Below are positions 11,536 to 22,600 of a stretch of 64,000 nt of DNA, in pieces (position 1 is the first letter of the stretch; each line of letters begins with the position of its first letter). The notes beneath the pieces were generated by a model. It saw only the letters and a list, made by a program, of their open reading frames with translations, was not told the DNA's origin and did no database searches. This DNA comes from Symsagittifera roscoffensis. Lineage: Eukaryota > Xenacoelomorpha > Acoela > Convolutidae. The DNA lies in NCBI RefSeq assembly GCF_963678635.1, contig NC_087067.1, positions 39,888,379-39,952,378 on the forward strand, given 5' to 3'. The translations under genes were made by a program, and so were the position numbers.

Positions 11536-13140
11536 TCATGTGCTAAGAAATGTTCGGAGAATTTGGGAATGCTCGAAACCTAGGAATGTACTAATCTGAT
11601 TTACCAATGCGATAACAAATTTTTCGTCATCAAGAGAAACTGGTACGGGTTCACCCGATGGGAGTCGGGGTATATAATCAACGAATCCCATATCTTTACC
11701 GGGTAAATAATTGACAGTAAAGTCGGATGGTAGTAATTTGTCCGCCCAACGGGTAAGACGTGATTGAGCCGTTTTAGTATATTTGTCATCTTTCAGTGCT
11801 CCTATTAAGGCTTTGTGGTCTGTTAAAATTGAGAATTGTTTGCCCGATAAATAGTTTTTAAAATGGTCTAATGTCCACACTAGTCCCAGCAATTCGAGTT
11901 CATTGGTGCTGTATTTTAATTCGGCTATGTTCAAAATCTGCTTGCGAACGCTACAGTCTTCCAATTCCTCCGATGGTATTGTTCGATGGACGCGCCCAAT
12001 CCTAAATTTGAGGCATCGCATTTCACTCGGGTGTTCAGTTTCACATCGAAATGATGGTTCGTCACCGTGTTGCAAATTTCTTTCTTAATTTTTTCAAACG
12101 CTTCAGCGTGTACCGTGGACACTTAAATGGTTTAATTTTCTGCATAAGCTCTCTAAACGGTGCTGATAAGGACGCTAAATTTGGTATGAACTTGTTGAAT
12201 TGGTTAATCGATCCCATTAGTAATCTAATATCTTTTATACAATTTGGTTCTTTCAGATTTCTGATTGCGTCAGATTTGTGTATTAATGGTGTCGTCTCTT
12301 TTGCGTCGATTTTAAATCCCAACCATTCTATGTTGTGAGTCAAGAATGTGCATTTTTACCATTTTATGGCTAATCCCTCGTCATCTAGCGTTTTTAAAAC
12401 GTTAATAACTAGCTTTTTGTGTTCATCCTCGCTAGCCACGGTGGCGATTAAGATGTCGTCGAGGTAACAATGGGTAATTGGTAATTTTTCCGTCAAACGG
12501 TCCACTATGCCTTGAAATTCATTAGGCATATCGCCTAGTCCATAAAATCTGGTTTTAAAACGGTAGGAACCCGTTACTTCTCCCCCCACGATGTTGAAAT
12601 TACATTGGTTACTTGCCTTTTTTGAAAGCGGTATTTGACTGTATGCGTACTTTAGATCAATCGATGAGAACCAAATGTTTCTTTCGTCGTGACCGCTAAT
12701 CGTAACTGCTACGTTATCAAATAATTCGAATAGGTTCGGCATTTGATATCTATTACGAAATATCTGTTTGTTCAATAATTTCGAGTTTAATGCTAACTTA
12801 ATTGATCCGTCTCTTTTAGCTGTAATTACGATAGGGGAGATGAAACAATCTTCAGAGCATCTAGACAGTTTTTCAATGTGCCCGTCTCTTAGTAGTTGGT
12901 CGATACATAATTTGACTTTAGGGAGAAGATGGATCGGAATGCGTTTCCCCTTCACCTGTATCGGCTTTATTGGTTCGTTAAAATAAGTATTGACTACGAA
13001 GTTCTTTGATCTACCGGTTCTTTTTATGAGGTCTGAAAAATGTTTTGATATGTATATTTTAAACTCACTTCGAGATGGTGTCTCTTGGTTTTGGTCTTGT
13101 TTGCTGTCCGATGCAAATCTTATTTGATTGACGTCTATCC
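11536..13140 (-). pseudogene. Gypsy reverse transcriptase and RNase H
   Basis: RT copies element RNA to DNA and RNase H removes the template. From the right: GKRIPIHLLPKVKLCIDQLL (RT start), SPIVITAKRDGSIKLAL, FSSIDLKYAYSQIPL, RFYGLGDMPNEFQ and the catalytic HCYLDDILIATV. A TAA follows AIKW near 12356, after which the same frame gives the thumb (NIEWLGFKID, SINQFNKFIPNLASL). A frameshift near 12122 leads to RNase H (VKCDASNLGLGASI), a second one to STNELELLGLVW and ILTDHKALIGAL, ending PGKDMGFVDYIPRLPSGE. Active-site motifs are intact; the defects are one stop and at least two frameshifts. Confidence 0.9.
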
Positions 13141-13147
13141 CGATGGG

Positions 13148-14669
13148 TTATCCTTTCTGATTTTTCCATGACTTTGGCCCGTTGGGTGGAGGTTGTTTCT
13201 GGAATACTACTATTCCCAGGTTCGGTAAAATATCGTTTCCGAGGAGGTTTCTTTCAGCTCCTTTGTTAATGAAGAGTTTTTGGTTGCAAGCCTCCCAACC
13301 CTTCGATCGGATTCTCACCCGAACTCTTCCAAAAATGTTGATTGTACTCCCGAAGCCCTGGTATGCTTTCTTTGTTATTTCATCCACAGGTACTAACTTT
13401 AAAAATCTATCTCGTATCTTCAGTTCATGTAGTAGGTCTTTTTTCATGAATGAAACTGGGCTTGCTGAGTCAATCTGGATTTCAGTACAGTAAGATACCT
13501 TCAATGTCTTTTTTAGTTCTAGTCCTTCGTGGTTAAATACTGTTCTCACTACACGTTCTATCTTGTCTTCTACTGCATTTATTTGGCTATCTGTGTCTAC
13601 AGCTAGAACTAAAAAATCGTCCAAGTTGACTTCAAATTCGGGATTTTCCTGCGGGTTGGCCCGGGTATTTTCGTTTTCCTGGGGTAATTGATTCTGTTCA
13701 ACAATATTTGTTTGTGTCCTTGCTGAACTCCTGCAATGTTTAGCAAAATGACCTTTGCGTCCGCACGTATTGCAATTTCTGTCCCTGGCCGGGCATGTGG
13801 TTAAATGTCGTTTTTTGAATTGCTGACCACAGTTGCGGCACTTGTTATTTTCGACGATGTTTAAGGTTGGTTCATTCTTTATGTATTGTGGTCTCTGTAC
13901 CGCATTATAGGTTGGGAATTTTAGGTACTGTTGATGGATTTTAGTGCTTTCCTCGTGAACTAATACATAAGATAGTACATTTTTTGGGGTCAAGTATTCT
14001 ATACATAGTTTCTTCTGAAACTCGACGTTTCTCATATTTGTGATGAAAATGTCTCTGACTAATTCTGACTCGAGTTCCCCCAGTTTACAATTTTTTGCCA
14101 ATTCAGAAAGTGTTTGGTGGAATTTCTCTAAAGACTCATGTTCTTTCTGTCTTCGGCCAAAGAATTTAAATCTTTCGTATGTTAAGTTTGTAGTGACCGT
14201 AGTTTTGAGTAATTCCCAGAATTTGGCAAAATTTAAGTCCAGTATCCTTTTCCCAGGCAGAATGTTTATGTGAGAAGCATTTCTGTCCTTCTTTTCCGAG
14301 TGCTAGGTATAACTGTGATTTTAGTTTCTTGTCAAAATCTCCGATTTGAAGTCCGTTGAATTTTGCGTTGTCTTCTGCCCTTCTCCTTCTCAATTCTTCG
14401 TTGTAGTTTTGTATAGCTATTCGGGGATGTTATTATTTTTTGGCACGACGGGCTTGATCATAAGACGGGTCCGGTGGTTCTGCCATGGGGTATAATAGTT
14501 CGTTTCTTACCGGTGGGTTGATTACGTCTTCGATGTCTACGGAATCTTTCACGATAATTGTCAATTGAAACTTTTCCGACCACCTTTCCCAGTCGTGTTG
14601 ATTTTCTTTCGATGAGTTATTCCAAAACAACTCTAGTCCTCGTAGGTTCGACTCGTTTGACTGCGCCAT
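13148..14669 (-). pseudogene. Gypsy gag-protease polyprotein
   Basis: Gag packages element RNA and protease matures the polyprotein. The ATG (14669-14667) begins MAQSNESNLRG. Two successive TAA codons interrupt near 14430, after which the frame resumes, and a frameshift occurs near 14215. The nucleocapsid has one variant Cys/His motif (CRNCGQQFKKRHLTTC) and one canonical CX2CX4HX4C knuckle (CNTCGRKGHFAKHC). The protease follows in the same frame: active-site IQIDSASPVSFM has DSA where most family members have DTG or DSG, and NLLGNDILPNLGI is the usual late motif. Gag and protease are one frame; the boundary to RT lies near 13145. Confidence 0.88.
14651..14668 (-). promoter_or_regulatory. Primer-binding site overlapping the gag start codon
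   Basis: Immediately after the 5' LTR CA (minus strand) comes TGGCGCAGTCAAACGAGT, the place and TGG start expected for a tRNA primer site. The type resembles the tRNA-Ser sites reported for some insect gypsy elements, but I cannot assign the tRNA. The gag ATG is formed by the last A of the LTR plus the first TG of this site. Confidence 0.8.
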
Positions 14670-15004
14670 GTTAAAAAATTAGGATAAAACTTGTTGTTGA
14701 TTAAGATTGGATAACTTAAACTAAGACTAGTTTAAGAAGGTGATTGATTAAGATTCCTACAAGTTAGTTGTAGGATTTTATCTAAGACTAAAAAAAAGAC
14801 TGTGGTATCTATCTAAAGTAAAAGATGGTAAAAAGGTTGAATTAGTTTCAGATGATTTGTTGCATATCGAACATGATAGTGAACAAATTCTAATTCTACC
14901 AAAAGCTGTTGCGCTTTTGGCAGGTGTTTTAAATTAGTATGGTAAAGGTCACCGCTAAGTATAGCTCAGAGGTTAAACGGTCAACATTAAAAACACATTT
15001 TACA
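14669..15004 (-). repeat. 5' LTR of the gypsy element
   Basis: 336 bp, TG...CA ends, the upstream LTR in element orientation. It carries the transcription start signals, none of which I can pick out with confidence. Confidence 0.9.
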
Positions 15005-15440
15005 AATGCTAGGTTTTCAGCTTTTTATTCATATCAAGTCATCTATAATAGAAGCAAAGCTCGTCTTTGTTTGAAAATCTTTTCTGTTTCGAGAGCCGTG
15101 CGATCACAGATTGTCTAAATTTTTATAATTGTTTGGTCAACTGCATTCCTGGGTTGACACTGTAGGTACATCAGCGAGCCAACCGATCGATCGATAATTA
15201 GCAAGTGTCAATTTGAAGCCCTAGAGCAAGATGATCTGTTTGTGATTCATCGCTGTCGAAACCGTATATCTTTTGAAAACATAGTTGAGTAGTCTAATTT
15301 TCTGTAAGTTACCCCTGGAGTTGGCAAGTGGGCGCCAAGTTGCCTCTAATTACGTCGCACAGCTCGAACAAAAAGTTAAGTAGCTCACGAATTGGTTACT
15401 GACGGAGCGAATTAAATGTTTAGACCTTAAAGATGCGTAC
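15005..15440. other. No gene recognised
   Basis: Moderately AT-rich sequence right of the LTR element; nothing repeated or coding was recognised. Confidence 0.4.
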
Positions 15441-15656
15441 GGTGGCGTCCCTCATGCTTGAAGGAACGAATGCTTGAAATTTATTTTAACCCGCAATTTG
15501 TAATATTTTTGATTATTTTCCACTGATTTAAAACATTTTTTGTTAATATTGACTTCGATTTTGTGAGAAAGGCATTTAGCCAATAGAAATGCTTAGCGAT
15601 TTTGATTGCCTGAAATTTTTCAAGCATTCGGTCCTTCAAGCATGAGAACCCTCCCC
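15441..15656. mobile_element. MULE-type MITE with 9-bp target duplication
   Basis: The 216-bp element has inverted ends sharing CTCATGCTTGAAGGAACGAA and TGCTTGAAA (left 15451, right end about 15646). It is flanked by perfect 9-bp direct repeats GATGCGTAC (15432-15440 and 15657-15665). A 9-bp duplication is characteristic of Mutator-like elements. No coding capacity. Confidence 0.8.
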
Positions 15657-15802
15657 GATGCGTACAATTCATTTTTGGGAGGTATTACTTGAGTAGCGGT
15701 AATTTTACAGTAGTTACAACTATGGCGGTTGACTTATAAACTCAATTAGACAAATCATCCACTGAAGTGTTTTGAAAATTATCACCAATTCATTCATTGA
15801 AG

Positions 15803-16228
15803 CAGGGGCGGATTTGGAAGGGGGCGGGGGGGTGCGGACGCCCCCCTCCCCCTCAGGGATCCGACCCCCTGCCGACCCAAAGGGTCCCCCCTTTGATACT
15901 TTTTCAGAAATCCATTTTTGGCCGACTGTCCCCAAAATTTTTCTAAAGCGCCTTCGGCGCCAATATATACTAACTTTGAGGGAGAGCGCGCGCCAAAAAA
16001 CGCAATTTTTTTGTCAAAAATTTTCAAAAAATGATCAAAAACGGCTTTTTGACTGTTTTTTCAAAAATTTGCCTGCTGCGCTGAAAGTTTAGCCAAAATA
16101 GGGGCAAAACAGTGCTTTGGGAGAGCTCGAAAAATAAATTTGGTCGACCTAAAAAAAGGTCGTCAAAATTTTGGAAAATTTTTTGAAAATCCGCCCCCCC
16201 CCTCGAAAAAATCCTAGATCCGCCCCTG
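15803..16228 (+). mobile_element. Family H hAT-type MITE, copy 1
   Basis: 426 bp with ends CAGGGGCGGATTTGGA and TCCTAGATCCGCCCCTG, flanked by perfect 8-bp duplications CATTGAAG (15795-15802, 16229-16236). CAGGGGCGG ends and 8-bp duplications are typical of hAT elements. The interior has GGCGCCTT palindromes but no open frame of note. It is homologous, in reverse, to 57843-58257. Confidence 0.9.
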
Positions 16229-16459
16229 CATTGAAGTATTCTGAAAAGTATCACTTAACTTTGAATAAAGTCATAGTGAATTAAAATGAAAAAAAACAGG
16301 TGAGCCTTTTCGTTTTTATAAAACTTAGCGCTAATTATAGTTAATTTTATATATCAATTTATTAATAATTGTTATAATTATAACTTCATTTATAATTATA
16401 ATTTTATAAAAATGTATATATAATTTTATAGTCAAAAGTGATGACGACAAAGTGCGAAA

Positions 16460-17074
16460 TTTTCAAAATTTTCTTTTCTCAAAAACTATTCGATATGAAT
16501 AAAGGGACAGCCGGAGTGTTCAGGGCTCTGCCGTGATATACTAGCAGTCTTGTTTAAGTTACAAACTTGTCTGAGTTTTAAAAACATTGAACCATAGTAA
16601 ACCCAGCTCGTTTGTTTTTCATGTATGTGCAAGTCCCATACAAAACAGTCCAAAACAAAACAAAACAGTCTGAAAAACAGGCTCTCAATTTCGTATAGAA
16701 ATCTTCCCCCTGTTTGCAAGCTGGCAATTTGATGCCGTAAATGGGGCTATCAATTTCCTTTCTTAATGTTAATTGAACGGAGGGCACCTCTCGCCCACCG
16801 GATTTTTGAAAAAAAATCATTTGGCAGTCTTTTTTGGACTGTTTTTAGGTTCATTTTTAAATTTTCCGAACTGTTTTGTCTTGGACTGTTTTGTATGGGA
16901 CTTGCACATACATGGAAAACAAACGAGCTGGGTTTACTATGGTTCAATGTTTTTAAAACTCAGACAAGTTTGTAACTTAAACAATACTGCTAGTATATCA
17001 CGGCAAAGCCCTGAACACTCCGGCTGTCCCTTTATTCATATCGAATAGTTTTTGAGAAAAGAAAATTTTGAAAA
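16460..17074. repeat. Large inverted repeat (213-217-bp arms)
   Basis: Arms 16460-16676 and 16862-17074 are inverted copies, above 90% identical by eye; for example AAACCCAGCTCGTTTG matches its reverse complement in the other arm. The spacer is 185 bp. Each arm carries the first part of a family P element plus its left flank, so an element end with flank was duplicated in inverted orientation. Confidence 0.85.
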
Positions 17075-17478
17075 CCTATAAATTTTGGACAATATCAAAG
17101 TGTAAAATAATGCGTCCTACGAAATTGATACGACCGATTTGGTTAGCTGGCCTCAATTCAATTTGGAATGTTTTTTTTGTGCGGGATAATTCACCATGCA
17201 TTATTATATTGCGTTACGCTCTCAGCAAAACGAATAATTTCGTCAAAACGAGCATAATTTAGTCCAGAACTTGGCCAATTTGGCAATTTTCAAACCCTCA
17301 GAACTTTACAAAAAAAATTGGAGGTGAATATCTTTTTAAAATTGGACTCAGGAAGTTTTTATCTTAAATGGAGTAAAAAAAACTTTATTGAAACTATTAT
17401 TTCGATCGTCGAAACTTGACTGAATAAAACAACACACCGAGAAACAATATTCCGTTTTCTTCGAAAATCGGAGCAACA
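16974..17478 (+). repeat. Family P element, diverged copy
   Basis: It starts ACAATACTGCTAGTATATCA, then GCCCTGAACACTCCGGCTG, and ends CACCGAGAAACAATATTCCG ... AATCGGAGCAA. The interior keeps GCGTTACGCT and the AACTTTACAAAAAAAATT region of the family. It is diverged from the 61-63 kb copies. Confidence 0.65.
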
Positions 17479-17761
17479 AGGATAGCCGGTTACTGTGCAA
17501 GTAGCCTTAGCCACATACACGAAACTTTTATTTTTCAATTTTCATGAATGCGCATATGTTTTTCTCAAATTTCAGAGCATAAACTTTTTAGGCAAATTTA
17601 ATTCTTTTTTAGTCATAAACAAGGAAAGAAAAACACGTTTCTTTGCTTTGTTCAGCTTAAAGTATTAGCTTTCTCGACCAGCGAGACATCAGACAAAAGT
17701 ATCGTAGTCACAGCCAAGTAGTGAATTAGTATTTGCTCAGTATCGAATCAAAAATTTTAAA

Positions 17762-18280
17762 GTAAACAAGAGTGCTCGTATCAAGGCGAGGCCCTGAATG
17801 TTCCGACTGCCTTTTAAGGTCTATGGAGAGATATAAACATAAAAAATTAAATGTATTTAAAAGTAAAATATTTTTCTTAATTTGAGATTTTTGCAAAAAT
17901 CATACCCCCAAGCCATTTAAAGTACAAAGTGATAGATTTTGCTCCTAGTAACAACTATAGCAAATAAGTGTCCTTCAACCAAATTGGAACGGTTTCTAAG
18001 ACGGATTAAATCTCCACTTACGCGTTAATAGCGCTAATTATATCGCGCGTTAATTGTCCAAAATTGGCCAAAATGACAAAAGTTAAACCCCCATAACTTA
18101 ACAAAAATGATCACAATGAATTAAGTTTCCAAAATTAAGCTCAAGACAACAATACGTTTTGATTAATACAAGGAAAACCCGTCAAAAAATGTTAGTTACA
18201 AAGTCAAATTTGGTCTGAAGAAGAAAAAACCACCCCGAGCACAAATATTCCGTTAATTTTGTTTCAAAAGTCGGAACAAA
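17762..18280 (+). repeat. Family P element, copy in 3' flank of gene A
   Basis: It begins ACAAGAGTGCTCGTATCAAG with GCCCTGAATGTTCCGACTGCC and ends CCGAGCACAAATATTCCG ... AGTCGGAACAA. It contains the conserved core TTACGCGTTAATAGCGC with a second GCGCGTTAAT 20 bases on. Confidence 0.8.
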
Positions 18281-18324
18281 AAAACGATCGATGTGGAATT
18301 ATCAACCACCTGATGGTAATAAGG

Positions 18325-18560
18325 GTTTTTTTCCACTCCTTGCCCCCACGTTTCAAAAACTCTATTTTCCTAGTTGTCTTACGTGATATTAAGGCTGAAA
18401 GCGGGATTTAAGGATGAAAGGTATGAAGAAAAAATGTGTTAACAAAAACTAATTCTTTCAGCATGCAAATTTTCATTCTATATGATAGTGTAAATATATT
18501 TTTTCAAAGTTGAAATTCAAATGTGGAAGATGGAGTCAGAGAGAGCTAAAGTAAAATCTT
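18325..18560. repeat. Probable decayed family G element (subfamily 2)
   Basis: GGGTTTTTTTCCACTCC with CCCCCACGTTTCAAA on the left and TTGAAATTCAAATGTGGAAG on the right resemble the ends of the intact element at 28689-28904; the middle shares TTACGTGATATTA. No target duplication is left. Confidence 0.35.
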
Positions 18561-19191
18561 CAAAAAAAACACAATGAGAGAGAATGAGAGCTCGGTTGCG
18601 AAACTAATGGATTTTCAAAGATCCTGAAATTCAAATATGCTAAAAAATGGTCGAAAAAGTGGAACATACCAAAAGTTGGTCGCGTAAGTCTAGATATGAA
18701 GTTTTTCGACCCAGATTTTTGACCCAAGAAAAAAGCCTTCTACCGTAATTTAAAGACATACGCGTTGCTAACTTGTCAAATTAATCGGTAATGTTTTTTA
18801 TTTTAATCTCAAAAGAAAACCTCTCAGTTTTACTTTTTATCTCAAACCACTCAATAGAAACAGATGGAAAAAATATATATTAATTTAACATTTTGTTTCA
18901 AAACGATTTCCAATGGATCTCAATTTAATTCATTTGTTCATTTGAAATTGAACGGTAAATAAATACATATTAGCATTTTTTAAATATACAAGTATAGTTT
19001 AATGAAATCATTTTATATCACATTATAATTTTTTCAAAATATGTACATGCCAATAATACATTTGCAGAACATTTGCATCACCTTTTTGTCTTAATAAGAA
19101 CAACCACTCATTTGTGTCTTTTTATCTGAATTTTTGTCCATTCATTTTTTTTGCCTTTTTTCTGAAGTTGTTTTCCTTATACGCTATCGGA
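18561..19191. other. AT-rich 3' flank of gene A
   Basis: It follows the stop of gene A on the minus strand. No AATAAA was found close to the stop; nothing else recognised. Confidence 0.4.
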
Positions 19192-19611
19192 TCAAACAAA
19201 TTGGGTGCCCAAGGCAGTTGCGAAGATCATAACAAAACAACCCCGAAAATTGAACGGCGCTAGCTGTTCTTGTCCGTTAAACTTCGGGTCCTTTCTTTCG
19301 TACTGCTTGCCTGCAGGTGGTCCTTCGTACTGAGGCGCTGCTTCGCCCTTTCCGGATTTTGCCGGTTTTTCCAGCTCTGACTTATCATTTGCCAAATCCG
19401 AATAGTACGGCTCTTCGTTTTGCTTTCCGCTCTCGGCCATTCGGAAGTTGACGTTGCCGATGTTGATGTTTTCGGCCTCGTATTGGTTATCTGGGTTCGA
19501 GGAGTCTTCCAGACGAAGGTGGAGATCGGTCTGGTCTTGAATGGAGTTGCTACTGCCTGTGCCTTTGTTCACGACAGCCGTCACCAATCTTCCCATGCTC
19601 AACCGAACTCC
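19192..19611 (-). CDS. Gene A exon 4 (acidic tail and hydrophobic C-terminus)
   Basis: Acceptor CTCAATATAG before 19611; 139 codons plus TGA at 19194-19192. Starts GVRLSMGRLVTAVVNKGTG, continues with an Asp/Glu/Asn-rich stretch and ends CFVMIFATALGTQFV. The hydrophobic end suggests membrane attachment, possibly GPI. Confidence 0.75.
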   Translation of the reverse strand, partial: GVRLSMGRLVTAVVNKGTGSSNSIQDQTDLHLRLEDSSNPDNQYEAENINIGNVNFRMAESGKQNEEPYYSDLANDKSELEKPAKSGKGEAAPQYEGPPAGKQYERKDPKFNGQEQLAPFNFRGCFVMIFATALGTQFV

Positions 19612-22600
19612 CTATATTGAGACAACTTTTGTGTCCCTATTTCTTAGGATATTTATTATTCTAATTCTTTATGCTCATAACCTTATCTTTGGTTTTATGG
19701 TTTGCTTATATAATACTTGTTTTAAAATGGAACAGATTCATCAGAACCTTCTTTTTCGATTTATGTCTTTTTGGAAGTATCCAGTTCTACTTAAAAACAA
19801 CGATGATTAAGCCTCGGTGGGCATTTTTCTAAATATTCCGTCGGTTTTGAAACAAAGCCACCTTGGAAACACGTCCATACGGCCCAAACTTATCAATTTG
19901 TTAAGTTACTTGCTGTTTGTAGAAAAACGATTTCATTAGCTCGCATTTATTTCAACCAATCAGATTGGAGCATTCATGATCCAAATTTAAAGAAAAACTT
20001 TGCAAGTTTTGGGCCGTACAACAGAAAAGACCCCGGCCTCAAATTGCCGCTTTCAAGATGCGGGTTTCTTTTATTATTTCCCCCGTTTTGCAAAAGGTGA
20101 AATGCGAGGGCATTTCTTACTACGTGGGGTGGGGTAATAGTTAAAGAGATCCCAAAATACTAACATTTGTGTATCCATTATTGTTTTGGAATTTCTGGAT
20201 GGCCCCTTCAAGCACCAGTCCCAAGCAGTCCTGCAACACCACCTGCATGGCGTTGCAGGCGTCTCGAAAGTAGTTGAACATCTCCTTCCCATTCATGCGC
20301 AGAGTTCCCTCTTTGACCTGTCCAGGAAACACAACAACCGCAATCATTGTTCCGACTATTGAAAAAGGGGATTACTTTGGGCATTGTAGGTTCAATTTCT
20401 TAGTTCTGAACCCTCCCCCGCCCCCACCTTCAATTATTAGACCCCCTTATGTGACGAGTGGTTTTACAAAGTTAGTTATAAAACTAATGGGCTCTTTTTC
20501 CTTTCCCCAACTCCCACCTGCAATTTTTTACTAGTTAAGTAGCTGTTCACATTGTCCGATCATTATGAAAATTGACATGCGAACTAATTTGGTCTTCTTT
20601 TTAACCTTGTAGAACCACTCGTTACACCATAAAATTGATGGTCGTGGAAGGTAGGGGGAAAAGGAAAATGAGCCAACTAATGAATAGTTTGCGCAATACT
20701 TTACTTTGTAAAACCACTATTACCCCAATGGGGGTATGCAGCAAGTGCTTAAATGAGCGGTGCAGGTCAGAAATTAGTAATTATGCCTAGAAATTTGTTT
20801 TAATTAGCCTAACCAGTATCAGTGCGCATGCCAATTTTTCTTACGGAAATACTTATTGAATTAAAGATTTAATAGAAAAAAAAACACAGGTTTGGTGGGA
20901 AGGGGTAAGCATTTTTTTCCATACAACTTCATCCATCAAAAAAAACGTAAGCTGCGGTACGGATTGATTGATTAATCACCTTTTCTTCGGTTTCCTTTTG
21001 CACTCGGTTCAAATAAGTTTGGAACTCGTTGAGAATAGTTGAACCCCAAGTTGCCAGACTCTGTAGATCATGATCTCCAGTTTGATAATCGGTCAAATAC
21101 CTTTCAAACTCTCTTGCCAATCCTTTTTGGCCATTTTGATTAAAAGCTTGCACCATCAAGGTATCAAAAATCATTCCCAAGTCAGCTAGACCAGTTAGAG
21201 TTTCGAACTCTATTCCGCTGAAGTTAGCGGAATTGTCCTTGAACGCACTGAGTTTAATCAGCGTATCCTTTCCAGGGTTTTCACCAGAGTTCAACTCTTG
21301 TCTGAACTTCAGCGCTTTTTGGTTTAACGTGTTGCCCCATTTTTTGATAGTCGGATTATTCTTCATCTTTGCTGTTATTCTTAACGCAACTTTGACCAGT
21401 TGTTCTGCAGTGACCAAACTCGACCATAAGTGAACCATCTGACCCTCGGGAAGTAATTTTTCTAAAATTGAAGTTGTTATAATTACTCGTCCTTGAAACT
21501 GTTAACAAATAACCTTGTCATTTCGTAACAGAGTGTTCCGGCCTCTCCATACTCTTAATCAAGGAATTTTGCTTAACCCACTAGTCATAACTTTCGCGTC
21601 GAATAGGTTTACAGATTCCTAGAACCAATCAGTTTCAGCTTAGACTGATATCTGAACAGTGTTAATTCCTACCGCCGCAAATTTGTTTCAAATACTACCC
21701 GCGCGGATATTTCATCGATAAAAATTAATTTTATTGTTTTTACAGTCTTTATCTCCAATTTGAAAACAATTTGAACACAATTGCTTAAAAATGAATTATA
21801 ATGCTACAATTTTTCAAACCATCAAAAAAACACTCCTAATTCGTTCGGATAGTTGATTTTCATTTTGTTTTTATTTTTTTTTTCAAAAGAAAACTTATTT
21901 ATTTTAACCGAGCATACTGGTTTAAAATCCAGTTTTTATCTTTTTTTGTGAGCTAATTTCCTAAAACCTTAATCAATTTAAAGATAAGTTAGTAACCATG
22001 CTGTCCCACTAGAGAGAGAAAGAAGAAAGAGTTGTCTCCATGTTGTCTCACAAAATTTCACATTTTTACTAAATTCAATTGCGTTTTTATATTGAGTTTT
22101 TTTGTTATTGTTTGACATCAATTTTTATTGCTAACCCCTTAATGTACCCTACTATGTACACTGGGAAGAAGTGGGATACGTGGGTTATGGGTGCACACAG
22201 TGCGATGGGGGCGGTACATCGGTTCATGGGGAAGAACGTGTTCAATCGGGTCCGAGTTTTATATAAAGCTGCAAAAAGTAGAGCGGCTCTTTTTCCTGTC
22301 CACTCACCTCGTAGGAGCATCAATTTTATGGCGTAACGAATGGTTTTACAAACTTAATAGTGATGACCAAATGTGTTTGCTATGGCCTAAATATAACCGA
22401 ATGCCAATTTTCATAACAATCAAAAAATGGTAACAAAATTTTTATTTGTCAAGTTTTTTAATTGGCGGAGAAGGAAAAAGAGCCAGTAGAGCAAACATCT
22501 CACATCTACAAAAAATTATACCATGAACAAGAAAATTATTTTAAAAAAAAGGATTTTAATTGATTCTTATGGCTTAATAGTACATAACGTAATCTAAATT

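Larger units (their letters stand above)
6639..15004 (-). mobile_element. Complete but inactivated Ty3/gypsy LTR retrotransposon
   Basis: Two LTRs of 337 and 336 bp (TGTTAAAAAATT...TTTTACA on the plus strand) differ by about seven substitutions and one indel, roughly 97-98% identical. They flank PBS, gag-protease, RT, RNase H, integrase and PPT in Ty3/gypsy (Metaviridae) order on the minus strand. Target flanks are ATTGC (6634-6638) and AATGC (15005-15009), differing at one base. Stops and frameshifts occur throughout gag and pol, and 898 bp covering the integrase core are duplicated in tandem. No envelope gene is present: the last ORF is the disordered tail of Pol. LTR similarity indicates a fairly recent insertion that has since decayed. 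Confidence 0.93.

Noticed and set aside
15772-16254. Overlapping frames over both strands near 16 kb
   Set aside because: They lie inside a non-coding hAT-type MITE with inverted ends and target duplications.
16486-17048. Mirror-like ORFs on both strands
   Set aside because: They are the same sequence read in two arms of an inverted repeat.
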